From positions 1 to 26,567 of the IMG/VR virus record IMGVR_UViG_3300029319_000411: a DNA stretch of 26,567 bases, one strand, 5' to 3'. Both the position numbers and the translations under genes were made by a program. Below, one piece after another: positions 1-8,272 of this stretch. Position 1 is the first letter of the stretch. Each line of letters begins with the position of its first letter. The DNA is from a virus. The notes below the pieces were generated by a model. The model saw nothing but the letters and a program-made list of their open reading frames with translations, did no database searches and was not told the origin of the DNA.

Positions 1-185
1 CCTTCAGTTTTGGTTGGCGCACCACCGAACCCGGTGATAAGCACCTCTTCCTCAAAAGCGCGCTGAGAATCTTCGATTGCAAAAATTTCTTCGTATTCGC
101 GGTCATAGCTATCGTAAGACATGCCGAATAACGAGTTCAATCCTGGTTCGAGTTCCTTAGCGAGCTGTGCTCTTGAAATAGCCAT
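1..185 (-). CDS. Major capsid protein, N-terminal fragment (runs off the left edge)
   Basis: Reading leftward from an ATG at 185-183, the 61 visible codons begin MAISRAQLAKELEPGLNSLF and continue with an acidic stretch (EYEEIFAIED) and a Gly/Ala-rich turn. From memory this opening is typical of major capsid proteins of marine podo- and siphoviruses; I could not check it by search. The protein would form the icosahedral shell. The start is well supported: the Shine-Dalgarno AAGGAG lies 8 bases upstream, and the TAA stop of the preceding gene is embedded in it (TAAGGAG), which suggests coupled translation. Placement after scaffold and portal fits the normal head-gene order. The C-terminal majority lies outside the window, so the fold cannot be confirmed here. 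Confidence 0.75.
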   Translation of the reverse strand, partial: MAISRAQLAKELEPGLNSLFGMSYDSYDREYEEIFAIEDSQRAFEEEVLITGFGGAPTKTE

Positions 186-196
186 TGTTCAGCTCC

Positions 197-781
197 TTAT
201 GCTAGGCCAGCGCCTTTGACGCCGTAGATTGAGTTTTGAATGACCACAAGCACGTTAGTGTTCGCCGATGCAACGTCGTCGTTGTTCGGATCTTGTGAAA
301 TGTCAATCGCCTTAATTGGGAGGTTGGTGTTTGTCGCTCCCGTTGTCACATCCAACTCAGCACCTGAAATGCCAGTGAGTGTGCTGCCCGAGCTGGTGTA
401 CACGATATCGAAGTTGCCGAACAAATCAGCGACTGGGAACGTGTCGTCCGCTTGGACCTCAAAAACGACATTCGGATCATCGATAATGAATGCGATGATG
501 TCGGATGCGTTTGTGCTTGCTGGATAGAAGTTGCTGAACACCTGTTCCCCACTTGTAGGATCGGTGAACTGACAACCGTTGAAAACACCTACAATGGGGA
601 CTGTCCCGCCGTCCGCATGAACTTCGACCGTACCACCTGTCACTTGAGCGACCATGTCGCCTTGGAAGATGGATGTGCCGTAGTTTGCCGCGATACGATA
701 TCGACTTGTTCCGCCAGAGTAAGGTGCGCCGCCAATCATTCTGACGGGCTTCATGCCAAATGCAGCGTCTTTATTCGCCAT
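197..781 (-). CDS. Putative head structural or decoration protein, 194 aa
   Basis: The protein begins MANKDAAFGMKPVRMIGGAP and is rich in Gly, Thr, Val and Asn with short hydrophobic beta-like segments, few charged residues and no coiled coil or membrane segment. That composition suits an extracellular or virion beta-sandwich. It sits immediately before the major capsid gene, with its stop codon inside the capsid gene ribosome binding site. Proteins with this opening are, from memory, common next to capsid genes in uncultured marine phages and are usually labelled structural. A capsid-decorating or head-stabilising role is inferred from position and composition only. The start has GAGG about 10 bases upstream. 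Virion proteomics would decide between decoration and head-tail joining roles. Confidence 0.6.
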   Translation of the reverse strand: MANKDAAFGMKPVRMIGGAPYSGGTSRYRIAANYGTSIFQGDMVAQVTGGTVEVHADGGTVPIVGVFNGCQFTDPTSGEQVFSNFYPASTNASDIIAFIIDDPNVVFEVQADDTFPVADLFGNFDIVYTSSGSTLTGISGAELDVTTGATNTNLPIKAIDISQDPNNDDVASANTNVLVVIQNSIYGVKGAGLA

Positions 782-795
782 TTGAAATTACCTCG

Positions 796-1269
796 CTATC
801 TGCGTCCAAAAGTGACGTTGCTATCTCGCTGAGGATCGTATTTGACGTAACGGCTGTCGCCCCGCGTTTCGTTGAACATGGTGTTGTCCAAGGCATCCGT
901 GGCTTGTTGAGATTTGTCCGCGTAGTACGCACGCCGCTCTTCAACCGTTTCGTTAGGGATCTTTGCAAGAAGCAACCCTTCGTTGTAAACCACGCCTTCA
1001 TGCCGTCCATTGTCGAGGGTAGGCAAAGATCGCCATTCAGGTGGCAGTTCAGTGCCGCGCACTAACTCCCAGCCCTCACGCAAACGTCGTGACACGTTTG
1101 CACGGTCTTCTTGACCTAGCATCGACTCCCGAATCCATCGGTAGGTATAACCTTCCGGGGGTGTTGGTGTTTCAAGTGAACGAACAGGTTTCCAGGGTTT
1201 ACGTCGCGTCTGATTATCGTGTGACTGCGAATCACGGGATGAACGTGCGCTTGCTTTTGTTTCTGCCAT
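796..1269 (-). CDS. Conserved hypothetical head-region protein, 157 aa
   Basis: I chose the ATG at 1269 (MAETKASARSS) rather than the upstream ATG at 1314: it begins one base after the TAA stop of the scaffold gene and has AGAGG about 9 bases upstream. The N-terminal 30 residues are basic and polar (RRKPWKPVRS), followed by a Trp/Tyr-containing region (EGYTYRWIRESML, REGWELVRG) and a C-terminus rich in Asp, Asn and Arg. No catalytic motif is visible. It lies between scaffold and decoration/capsid genes, so it probably acts in head assembly, perhaps as a minor capsid or assembly factor. I do not recognise a named family. Confidence 0.65.
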   Translation of the reverse strand: MAETKASARSSRDSQSHDNQTRRKPWKPVRSLETPTPPEGYTYRWIRESMLGQEDRANVSRRLREGWELVRGTELPPEWRSLPTLDNGRHEGVVYNEGLLLAKIPNETVEERRAYYADKSQQATDALDNTMFNETRGDSRYVKYDPQRDSNVTFGRR

Positions 1270-1270
1270 T

Positions 1271-2233
1271 TTAACTTGCCTCTCTTTGTGCGATTTTTTG
1301 CTTCTCTTTGGCAACTCGCTGCAACCATGCCTCTTCTGACATATTGTGCGGCTTTAAGCCTCTGAGACGCTCGAGCTCTGACTTTGAAAAGCTTACGCCA
1401 TTCTTTTTGCCTTGTGTTTTTGACCGACCTCCAGCGGAGGCTGATGCAACTCTTTGCACAGCGGGTTGCGCTTCACTTTCAACGGCCTGACTTCTAGTTT
1501 CAGAAGTTCTGGTATGAGGATAAACCGTGCCTACACGACTGTCCAATTCCTCGTAATATTCATCGGAGCCAACATCGTACCCCTCATTGGCAAGGTTGTA
1601 ATGCACATAATAGGCATACTCGGTGGCCTTCATATCCTCAGGGCTTTCTTTGTTGGCATACCAAGGGTTGCGCTCATGCCACGCTAAAGCGTCTTCAGTA
1701 GGTTGGATCTCTTGTTGAGCGGGCTGTTCTGGTTGCTGGTAAACAGGCTGCTCGTTGCCTTGGCTCACATATTCTTCTTCTTGCGTTGCCGCTTGTTGTC
1801 TTGCTTTTGCGACTCGCAGTTTTTCTTTCTGGATTGAAATATCGCTTTGCAGTTTTGCCGCTTTTGTAATCAGATCCGCGTCACCGCTTTCAACAGCTTT
1901 ACGATACACGTCATCAATCTGAGCCTCTTTGCTGTTGATGGCCTCTTCTTCTTTCGCCAAGACCTGGTTCGACTGCTGTTGCGAGTAGGTGCGATATCTT
2001 TGTAACTCCGCCTCTTTTTGCAAAGCAATTTGTTCGAGTTGTTGAGCGCGCTGTTCGGCCTCGCGTGCTTTTGCATTAAGCTTGTTGATGCGCTTTGAGA
2101 CCGATTTGGTATACGTTTCGAGCTCATCGTCCCCACTGTCTGATGTTGGGGATTCAACCGGGTCTTCAGTTACCTCTATTTGTAATTGCTCTTCGATAAC
2201 GTCTTGTTGCTCTGCTGCTTGATTCTCAATCAT
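1271..2233 (-). CDS. Head scaffolding protein, 320 aa
   Basis: The N-terminus is very acidic (about residues 1-40, many Glu and Asp). It is followed by a long predicted coiled coil from about residue 45 to 150, rich in Gln, Glu, Ala and Lys, then a Gln/Pro-rich linker (PVYQQPEQPAQQ). The C-terminus is basic (KTQGKKNGVSFSKSELERLRGLKP and on to KEKQKIAQREAS). This arrangement of acidic helical N-terminus and basic capsid-binding C-terminus is characteristic of phage scaffolding proteins, which organise procapsid assembly and then leave. Position between portal and capsid genes agrees. Its start overlaps the stop of the GroES-like gene by four bases (ATGA). The Shine-Dalgarno is weak (GTGAG), so translation is probably coupled. 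Function is inferred from architecture and position. Confidence 0.75.
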   Translation of the reverse strand: MIENQAAEQQDVIEEQLQIEVTEDPVESPTSDSGDDELETYTKSVSKRINKLNAKAREAEQRAQQLEQIALQKEAELQRYRTYSQQQSNQVLAKEEEAINSKEAQIDDVYRKAVESGDADLITKAAKLQSDISIQKEKLRVAKARQQAATQEEEYVSQGNEQPVYQQPEQPAQQEIQPTEDALAWHERNPWYANKESPEDMKATEYAYYVHYNLANEGYDVGSDEYYEELDSRVGTVYPHTRTSETRSQAVESEAQPAVQRVASASAGGRSKTQGKKNGVSFSKSELERLRGLKPHNMSEEAWLQRVAKEKQKIAQREAS

Positions 2234-2649
2234 TTGAAACTCACTATGTCTGCGGGATGTAGAATGGTGCCGATGACCTCGTCATCGTTGATGATACGAA
2301 CCTCTTCGCCGTCTTCTAATTTAAAACGCGCGCCAGCATAACGGCCGATGAGCACCCATTGATTCTCCGATACCCAGGGAGTGTCCCCAAACTTTTCAGT
2401 GTCGCCGTAGCAAAGCGGCCCCATCTTCAGAACAAGCGCGACGACGGTGGCAAGCGCCTCCCGATCCACGGTTTCTTTCAAAAGATGAATACCCCCCTCC
2501 GTCATTGCTTTGCCTTTCCAAGGCATAACGAGCATCCGCCAGCCTGTAGGCTGCGGTAAACGCTCCAGCGCACTTTTTTCAAGCAAATCGGGGTTGAGCA
2601 CCATCTCACTGGCAGGGACGTAAGCGGAGGCTATGGTTGATTCTGTCAT
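2230..2649 (-). CDS. GroES-like co-chaperonin (Cpn10 fold), 139 aa
   Basis: Co-chaperonins cap GroEL and assist folding of large proteins, in phages mainly the capsid protein. The core matches Cpn10: an opening strand (TGWRMLVMPWKG), a mobile-loop-like segment with TEGGIHLL, a central VVALVLKMG, the strand WVLIGRYAGARFKL, and a closing GEEVRIINDDEVIGTI that parallels the GroES ending EEVLIMSESDILAIV. No GroEL is encoded here, so it would work with the host GroEL, like T4 gp31. An in-frame ATG at 2688 exists, but I prefer 2649: AAGGA sits about 9 bases before it and it starts one base after the upstream gene's stop. The region before the Cpn10 core is about 35 residues, longer than in bacterial GroES. 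The gene lies just before the scaffold, consistent with a role in head assembly. Confidence 0.75.
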   Translation of the reverse strand: MTESTIASAYVPASEMVLNPDLLEKSALERLPQPTGWRMLVMPWKGKAMTEGGIHLLKETVDREALATVVALVLKMGPLCYGDTEKFGDTPWVSENQWVLIGRYAGARFKLEDGEEVRIINDDEVIGTILHPADIVSFK

Positions 2650-2650
2650 C

Positions 2651-2833
2651 TCAGACATCCTTGTAATACTCTCGAATCGTGTCTTCAACCAAGTTTATAA
2701 TAACCAGCTCTCCCTGCAAAGATTTATAGTGTTCTATATCTTTTAGCATACCGTCCATCAGCACCTCGCGAATCAACTCTCGTCGCTCTGACAAAATGCG
2801 TTTTAGGCGTGAACCCAGGTCAATATCGTCCAC
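2651..2833 (-). CDS. Small helical hypothetical protein, 60 aa
   Basis: The start is GTG, overlapping the TAG stop of the preceding gene by one base (TAGTG). The protein is almost entirely charged helix (SRLKRILSERRELIREVLMDG, then EHYKSLQGELVIINLVEDTIREYY), with no membrane segment or catalytic motif. It would be a small soluble coiled-coil-type protein. It lies in the head operon between portal and scaffold, and proteins of this look recur at that place in marine phage genomes as I remember them. Function unknown; an assembly-accessory role is only a guess from position. Confidence 0.65.
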   Translation of the reverse strand: MDDIDLGSRLKRILSERRELIREVLMDGMLKDIEHYKSLQGELVIINLVEDTIREYYKDV

Positions 2834-3003
2834 TAGTCGCGCTCATGAAAGTCGTAACCGCGTGTTGCTGCACCGTAACCGCGCGCTTTGATTACACGAT
2901 AAGGTCCACCGACCGTGCGCCGCACGGGGTCAGGCATGGTGGGCGTAGTCTTCATCTTTTTTGTAGGCGTTTCTACTTTTTCAATCCGAGTCATATCTTT
3001 CAT
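2833..3003 (-). CDS. Small basic hypothetical protein, 56 aa
   Basis: A short gene reading MKDMTRIEKVETPTKKMK and ending in a Gly/Arg/Tyr-rich tail (KARGYGAATRGYDFHERD). AAGGA lies 6-7 bases before the ATG, and the stop TAG shares its last base with the GTG start of the next gene, so the gene fits the unbroken coupled operon. The GYGAATRGYDF ending resembles a tail I remember in tiny proteins beside head genes of marine phages. It is probably unstructured and basic. Function unknown. Confidence 0.65.
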   Translation of the reverse strand: MKDMTRIEKVETPTKKMKTTPTMPDPVRRTVGGPYRVIKARGYGAATRGYDFHERD

Positions 3004-3006
3004 GGT

Positions 3007-3387
3007 TTATCCTTTTTTGCGTGATGATTTTTTGGGTGCAACCTTTTTTGCCGCCGCCTTTTTTGCCGCCGCCTTCTTTGCAGGTGCTTTTTTTGCGGGC
3101 GCTTTTTTCGGCGCGGGCTCTGGTGCAACTTCAGGCTCGACGGCGGGAGGCGCTACTACTTCTACCTCCGCAGGCGTTGATACGATAGGCGGTGGCGGTT
3201 CATGGCCGTGTATCCTAGCCATTTTTGTGGCAATGCGATGATCGCTTGCCTCTTTTTTTCTCGCTTTTTCTATAGCGGCGATCTCTGCCGTCTTCGCTTC
3301 TACATCGCGCACCAGTCGTTTTTCTTCTTGTAGCGCGGCCACTTTTGCTCGCACCGTCGAGTTGGATGAAATAAATTTACCTGCCAT
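3007..3387 (-). CDS. Lysine/alanine-rich protein with histone H1-like tail, 126 aa
   Basis: Residues 1-60 form a charged, probably helical segment (RAKVAALQEEKRLVRDVEAK, then AEIAAIEKARKKEASDH). A Pro/Val/Glu linker follows (about 65-90), and the last 35 residues repeat PAKKAPAKK / AAAKKAAAKK and end SSRKKG. The tail looks like the C-terminal domain of histone H1 and bacterial H1-like proteins, which bind nucleic acid without sequence specificity. Placed between portal and scaffold genes, it could be a virion protein touching packaged DNA or portal. That is inference. The start has GGGGA about 9 bases upstream, overlapping the end of the portal gene, and there are two bases between the two genes. 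Confidence 0.65.
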   Translation of the reverse strand: MAGKFISSNSTVRAKVAALQEEKRLVRDVEAKTAEIAAIEKARKKEASDHRIATKMARIHGHEPPPPIVSTPAEVEVVAPPAVEPEVAPEPAPKKAPAKKAPAKKAAAKKAAAKKVAPKKSSRKKG

Positions 3388-3389
3388 AG

Positions 3390-5885
3390 CTATCTTCCCC
3401 TGTTCTGCATATCAAGCAGTTTCAATTCTGCTTGTTGTTCCAAGCGTCGCAAGGCGACATCTAATTTGTCGTCCGCAACCTCTTTTTGTGTGTCGATCCG
3501 TTGCTTTGCAATCTCACTCTCAAGCAGCTTTTCTTGTGCTCGCGCTGCTTGTTTTGCTGCAAACTGGTCGTTATCTGAGTCGATTGCCTTTTCGCGCAAC
3601 GCAAGCTCCTGCTGTCGTATTTGCACTAGCGGATCTGTCTCGTCACCTTGCCCAATTGACTCAAGCAACTCTTGCGTCAACTGCGCCAAAAGCGGCGCTG
3701 AGAATTGTTCGACCTGCATTTGAATCTGACTCATCTGCATTTGCATTTGATCAGGCGATATCTGTCCCGCTTGCCCCGCCGCTTGCAACTGTTCAATCTG
3801 TTGATTCAGCTCGGGAGGTATTTGGTCTTGCACCATCTGACCTGCCATAAACTGCAAATGTTGCATCATATGACCAATAATCATGCCCTGTAGCGCAGGA
3901 TTCTGTTTCACCACATCGGTCAAAAATAAAGAACGGTGAGCGTCAATGTGTGCTTGATGATTTTGTTGCTCAAACGCCTGGGCGGGCTGGCCCATCAAAA
4001 AGCCGTTGTTTTCGATCCCTGCATCGATAGGCTGAGGCATCGGTGGCGGAGGTGGCGGCTGAATCAAACTATCCACATCATCTACACCCAGCGCCGAATA
4101 CATGCGCCGATAGGCTTCGTAAATACCCTGGGGACCGTGTATTTCTGGATTAGATTGCACCATTTGCAACAGCTCTTGCGCCATCGTAATGCGCTGAGAC
4201 TGGGAAAAAATATTGGGGTCTGATACGGGGATGACGTCCACGCGGCCATCGAAGTCTTGACCCATAATTTCTTGTGGGCCATTGCGTGAAACAAATGGGT
4301 AGCTCTGTGGCAGATACTCTGCAAAAACTTTTGCTAGAAGCTGGAACTCAAGCTTCTGACTGTAGTGCAGCCGCTTATGAATTGCAGACATGACTTTGGT
4401 GCCACGCTCCAGCAAAGCGACTGTTGTACCGACGGGCATGGCTTGATTCATGTCGCCCACGTTCATATCAGCAATACTGGCAAACCGTTTGCCTGACTCG
4501 ACCAAAAGCCCGAGCAGACTCATCAATACGTTGCTGGGTTCTTTGATTGGCAGTGGTATTAGGTTTTCTCGCAGTGAGGCGCCCGTGGTATCAATATCAC
4601 GGAACTCACCAGGTTGCAGCGGGTTGTCCTCGTCACGGATGCGCATACCCCGGGCTTTGAAACCCGCGGGCAAGTTTGCCAGCGTGCCCGCGTCGATGAG
4701 TTGTCGGAGTATCGAAGTCGCTGATTTGCTTATCCCGCCGATCATGTGGCTGAGGCCAAGTCCGTAGAAGCCTAGCCCCGGCAAAAACTTGTACTGCACA
4801 AAATAGTTGATCTTCATTTTGCGCGGGTCTTGCTCAAGATAGTTACGTCGTATCGACAACACTTTTTGTGACTGCTCATCGATGGTGACGATGTAAGGCA
4901 GCTTGAGACCCGTTGGCTCACCATCTGCTCCCAAGTCCTCAAAGCCTGGAATATCCAAAATCGTGTGTGTCTCAAAAACGACATAATCTCTGTTTTCTTG
5001 GTACGACGGCTCCATGCCCTCTATCTCGTCGATCTCTTCTTCGACTTCACTGCGCATGTAGTTGATTGAGCCACCCTTAAGCTCAACGTCCGCATAGAAA
5101 CCGTTGAGTTGTTGCTTCTTGATCTCGTTGCGGCTCATGTTCAAAACATGTGTCACACGCTCTGCCGTAAATAAGTCAGCGGCCTCGTAGGGCACAATCA
5201 AGTCTTGCGGCTCGATGAATTTGCTCGCCGCTTTATTCATGCTAGTGTCGTAATAGACTTTTTTGAACGCAGATCCTGCCAACGGCAGGTAAAACAAGAG
5301 CATATCGAGTTCTGGATCGTACTCTTGCATCACATTCATGATGTAGTAGTTCATGAATTCTTGCACACGAACTGCCTGCATTTCGACTTCTGGCGTGCGG
5401 ACGCCTACCACCTCTGTTTTGACTGGGCCTTTGGCGGGCAACAATTCTTTGTACGCTTGGGCCTGAAACTGCGTGACTGACTCTGCCAAGATGGGGTGGA
5501 TAACCCCGGTTGAGCCTTCAAAGGGTTGGCTCCGTGAATCATCGAACTTCATGCCCAGATATTTGAGGCCGTCTGTATAAGTCTTCTCCCACTCGCTACG
5601 ACTTTCCTTGTCTGATTTGATCGACGACAAGACGTCATCAGCAAGCTTAGACAGATCCGATGGGGAGATGAATTCAACCAGATTGGCGTTGAAATCTGTG
5701 GCGATAGGCTCGTCTGCGGCGTCTATCTCATCATCGATGAGTATGCTTTCTTCTGAGATCAGTATTTCTGCGGCGTTGCGTATTTCATCGGCCCGAGTCA
5801 TTTCAGGCTCTATTTCCATCGCGCTGCCCATCGGCATCACATCGGGATCTGTCTCAGTGCCTAAACCTTTTTTCTCAATCGCCAT
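3390..5885 (-). CDS. Portal protein, P22-like, 831 aa
   Basis: The portal is the dodecameric ring at the capsid vertex through which DNA enters and leaves and to which the tail attaches. The protein has an acidic N-terminus (about 1-70). A conserved core follows, containing SRSQPFEGSTGVIHPILAES, a QAQAYKELLPAKGPVKTEVVG segment, and GLGFYGLGLSHMIGGISKSAT. This is what P22-type and marine podovirus portals look like. After about residue 600 come a proline run (PPPPPPMPQP) and a long Gln/Met-rich helical region ending in a Lys/Glu-rich coiled coil, comparable to the barrel of large portals. It begins with an ATG sharing one base with the terminase stop (TGATG) and is followed by the H1-like gene. 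Length and order (terminase, portal, scaffold, capsid) support the call. Confidence 0.9.
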   Translation of the reverse strand: MAIEKKGLGTETDPDVMPMGSAMEIEPEMTRADEIRNAAEILISEESILIDDEIDAADEPIATDFNANLVEFISPSDLSKLADDVLSSIKSDKESRSEWEKTYTDGLKYLGMKFDDSRSQPFEGSTGVIHPILAESVTQFQAQAYKELLPAKGPVKTEVVGVRTPEVEMQAVRVQEFMNYYIMNVMQEYDPELDMLLFYLPLAGSAFKKVYYDTSMNKAASKFIEPQDLIVPYEAADLFTAERVTHVLNMSRNEIKKQQLNGFYADVELKGGSINYMRSEVEEEIDEIEGMEPSYQENRDYVVFETHTILDIPGFEDLGADGEPTGLKLPYIVTIDEQSQKVLSIRRNYLEQDPRKMKINYFVQYKFLPGLGFYGLGLSHMIGGISKSATSILRQLIDAGTLANLPAGFKARGMRIRDEDNPLQPGEFRDIDTTGASLRENLIPLPIKEPSNVLMSLLGLLVESGKRFASIADMNVGDMNQAMPVGTTVALLERGTKVMSAIHKRLHYSQKLEFQLLAKVFAEYLPQSYPFVSRNGPQEIMGQDFDGRVDVIPVSDPNIFSQSQRITMAQELLQMVQSNPEIHGPQGIYEAYRRMYSALGVDDVDSLIQPPPPPPMPQPIDAGIENNGFLMGQPAQAFEQQNHQAHIDAHRSLFLTDVVKQNPALQGMIIGHMMQHLQFMAGQMVQDQIPPELNQQIEQLQAAGQAGQISPDQMQMQMSQIQMQVEQFSAPLLAQLTQELLESIGQGDETDPLVQIRQQELALREKAIDSDNDQFAAKQAARAQEKLLESEIAKQRIDTQKEVADDKLDVALRRLEQQAELKLLDMQNRGR

Positions 5886-7369
5886 CAGTAATACACCTGT
5901 CTATTCGCGCGCAGTAGCTGCACTTCCTCAGGGTAATCGTCCTGTAAAGCCAAAAACCCACCTTGGCGGAACCGCATCAAAGCCATAGTAGCACTGTCGC
6001 AGTAATCGTCATTATCGCCGAACGGAAAGCTTGCCATCTCTTCAATTACCTCATCAGCAAAACTTTCATCGGGTGCCCAGACCATGCCGCTCTCAAAAAT
6101 CGGAGCAACAGAGTTCATTCTGGCGATCTTATCTTGCCCACGCGAAGGTGTATAGCTTGTGACGGGTATACCCATGCGCCTCAACTCTTGCGTCAAAGGC
6201 GTGCCGCTGGCTTTTGCTTCAATCAAGATACAATCGGGCTCCCAATATTTGTATTCATCATAAGCCAATCGCTTGAGTTCTGGAAAATCCATTCGTACTC
6301 GTTTTGCGTCTAGTAAGATGATTGATTCGACGTCCTCGTCAGGCGAATGAAAAATAGCCCACGTCGTGATAGCCGAGTAATCAGCGGTCTCTTTTTTACT
6401 GAACGCCGTATCGTAGCTTTGAATAACGTAGTCGTAGCCGGGTACATAATCAGGCTCCCAACGCCGCCACCACTCGCGCTTAACGATAGAGCCCGCCTCA
6501 GCCGTAGGATTTTGCATCCATTGCGAGTTCCACTTATTGACTGGAAGTGAAGCTTTAACCGACAGCAGCTCATCTTTTTTCCAAAACTCAGGCCATAGTG
6601 GTGTGTCTGACTCAGGCATGATTGCTGGGAACTCAATGACCTCCCATTGGTCAGCGTGATCGTCGCCTTGTTTTTTTAAGACTTTGCCAACTAGGTCTTT
6701 TGTGCTCCATCGCGTCATTACAATGATAATGATGCCGCCTGGCTGCAAACGCTGGCGTGGTCCTGATGTGTACCACTCATAAGCGGACTCCATCGCAGTC
6801 GGTGACAATGCGTCTTGCTCTGAGTGAGGATCGTCAATGATCAAAAGATCAGCACCTCGACCCGTGATTGCACCACCCACGCCCGCATAAAAACTTTCAC
6901 CGTCTTGATTTGTTGTCCATCGGCCCGCCGACTTGTTATCAGCCTCAAGTTTTAGGTCTGGAAACACTTGCGAGTAATCGTCAGAGTCGATGATATTTCG
7001 GACTTTACGTCCAAACCGCACTGCAAGCTCCGCTGTGTGTGTGGTTTGGATAATTTTCAGGTCACCCTTCAAACCCATCATCCAAGCAGGGAAATAGGTG
7101 GAAGCAAACTCTGATTTGGAGTGTCGCGGCGGGAGGCAAACTATGAGTCGCTTGAGCTTGCCTTGGGCTATCTTGTTGAATTTATCGCCGATTATTTTGT
7201 GGTGTCTGCCGAGAATACACTCGGGCCACATGTGTTTCACAAACTCGATGAAGTCTCCCTGGCACTTCTCTTGCTTTTCCATTTGGTCAAAGCGAGACAA
7301 AAGTGCAAGCGCCTCATTTTGGTCCTGTTCGCTGAGGATCTCAAAGTCTTTGAGGCGCAGATCGTTCAT
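5885..7369 (-). CDS. Terminase large subunit, 494 aa
   Basis: This ATPase-nuclease motor packages DNA into procapsids. The ATPase half shows a Walker A-like LPPRHSKSE (79-87), Walker B LLIIDDPHSE (175-184) and coupling motif IIIVMTRWSTKDL. The C-terminal RNase H-fold nuclease shows IQSYDTAFSKKETADYSA with Asp320, CILIEAKASGTPL with Glu384, and FPFGDNDDYCDSATMALMRFR with Asp455/458 as candidate metal ligands. Length is typical. It is preceded by the endolysin gene (four bases apart) and overlaps the portal by one base. No Shine-Dalgarno is visible before the ATG, so initiation probably depends on coupling to the endolysin gene. The small subunit is unusually far away, about 17 kb upstream in transcription order. 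Confidence 0.93.
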   Translation of the reverse strand: MNDLRLKDFEILSEQDQNEALALLSRFDQMEKQEKCQGDFIEFVKHMWPECILGRHHKIIGDKFNKIAQGKLKRLIVCLPPRHSKSEFASTYFPAWMMGLKGDLKIIQTTHTAELAVRFGRKVRNIIDSDDYSQVFPDLKLEADNKSAGRWTTNQDGESFYAGVGGAITGRGADLLIIDDPHSEQDALSPTAMESAYEWYTSGPRQRLQPGGIIIIVMTRWSTKDLVGKVLKKQGDDHADQWEVIEFPAIMPESDTPLWPEFWKKDELLSVKASLPVNKWNSQWMQNPTAEAGSIVKREWWRRWEPDYVPGYDYVIQSYDTAFSKKETADYSAITTWAIFHSPDEDVESIILLDAKRVRMDFPELKRLAYDEYKYWEPDCILIEAKASGTPLTQELRRMGIPVTSYTPSRGQDKIARMNSVAPIFESGMVWAPDESFADEVIEEMASFPFGDNDDYCDSATMALMRFRQGGFLALQDDYPEEVQLLRANRQVYY

Positions 7370-7373
7370 TAGA

Positions 7374-7799
7374 TTATGATTCGGGATAGTTTCCTGTTCT
7401 GATCATCGTGCAGACTTCTTCTGCCCGGTATCCAACCTGCTTTGCCCATCGCGAATCCATGAACTCATCGGCAGCGGTATCGTAGTCGCCCACCGACATG
7501 GCAGTCAGCGCATTTTTGAATCCGAGCAGCCGGGTCATGCCCAGGTTGAAACACATATTGATTAGGGCGTCTTGTCGCACCGAATCGATTTGGCTGAACC
7601 AAGGCAACGTGATGAGCTCTTGCTTACAGCGTCTGATGTCGTTTTCCAAAAGGTAGTCAATTTCGTCGTCAGAAAGCCCCAAGCCACCGTTCTCATCTAT
7701 GTTTCGACCAACACCTACAGTTATCATATTTGCACTGCATTTGTAGGCATGACTACGTACACCCTCATGTATGCGTAACTGATCAGATAGTTTGCTCAT
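7374..7799 (-). CDS. Endolysin, GH24 lysozyme (muramidase), 141 aa
   Basis: It cleaves the beta-1,4 bond between N-acetylmuramic acid and N-acetylglucosamine in peptidoglycan, releasing progeny at the end of infection. The family signature is at the N-terminus: LRIHEGVRSHAYKCSANMIT followed by VGVGRN. Glu12 is the general acid. Cys21 stands where T4 lysozyme has Asp20, and Thr27 matches Thr26, giving the Glu-8-Cys-5-Thr spacing known from P1 Lyz and relatives. The C-terminal helices (QDALINMCFNLG, TAADEFMDSRW, RAEEVCTMI) also fit. There is no signal peptide or SAR segment, so it needs the holin to reach the periplasm. It overlaps the holin gene by four bases (ATGA). Confidence 0.92.
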   Translation of the reverse strand: MSKLSDQLRIHEGVRSHAYKCSANMITVGVGRNIDENGGLGLSDDEIDYLLENDIRRCKQELITLPWFSQIDSVRQDALINMCFNLGMTRLLGFKNALTAMSVGDYDTAADEFMDSRWAKQVGYRAEEVCTMIRTGNYPES

Positions 7800-8272
7800 T
7801 TGGACCCCGACTTACTCGCACCGAAATAGAAGCTCACCACGCTAGACACGATACCCCCGAGATAGCCCAGCACAAGATTAACGACATTGAGGTCGTTGTC
7901 ATCAGCAGGTTGGATAGTGACAAGCAAAACATAGCCGCCAAAAAGCACGATAGATAAAAGCGCAATCGCGCGGGCTGTCCAATCTTCTTTGAAAGATTCT
8001 CTTGCATGTTGTATATCCTTGGTTTCTAAAGAAAACACATCAAGGTCTATTTCGGCCATCTTCACCTCAAAGTCGAGTTCGGCCTTCTTTATTTCAGCGA
8101 GCTGCTCAGGAGTAGCCTGCTGTAAAGCTTTTTCTATTTTCTGTGGTGTAGGCTCGCATCCAAGCACATTAGCCAACATGCTTGCAGCGGCGCCAGCCAC
8201 AGGACCACCGAGCCCAGCCGCGATTGTGGGGGCGTAGTCAGCGAGCAAACCCTTGATTGCATCGAACTTCAT
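7796..8272 (-). CDS. Holin-like membrane protein (resembles GTA-type 3TM holins), 158 aa
   Basis: The protein has a Gly/Ala-rich hydrophobic stretch at about 14-37 and a charged helical middle (KIEKALQQATPEQLAEIKKA, with repeated Glu/Lys/Asp). Two clear membrane segments follow at about 100-120 (ARAIALLSIVLFGGYVLLVT) and 129-151 (VNLVLGYLGGIVSSVVSFYF). This layout matches what I remember of the 3TM holin family first described in gene transfer agents. Its position directly before the endolysin, with a four-base ATGA overlap on both sides, strongly supports a role as holin, forming lesions that let the lysozyme out. The short SK-rich C-terminus would be cytoplasmic. Confidence 0.8.
   Translation of the reverse strand: MKFDAIKGLLADYAPTIAAGLGGPVAGAAASMLANVLGCEPTPQKIEKALQQATPEQLAEIKKAELDFEVKMAEIDLDVFSLETKDIQHARESFKEDWTARAIALLSIVLFGGYVLLVTIQPADDNDLNVVNLVLGYLGGIVSSVVSFYFGASKSGSK

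Noticed and set aside
2650-2688. Longer start (ATG 2688) for the GroES-like gene
   Set aside because: It would overlap the upstream gene by 38 bases and has no Shine-Dalgarno, unlike ATG 2649.
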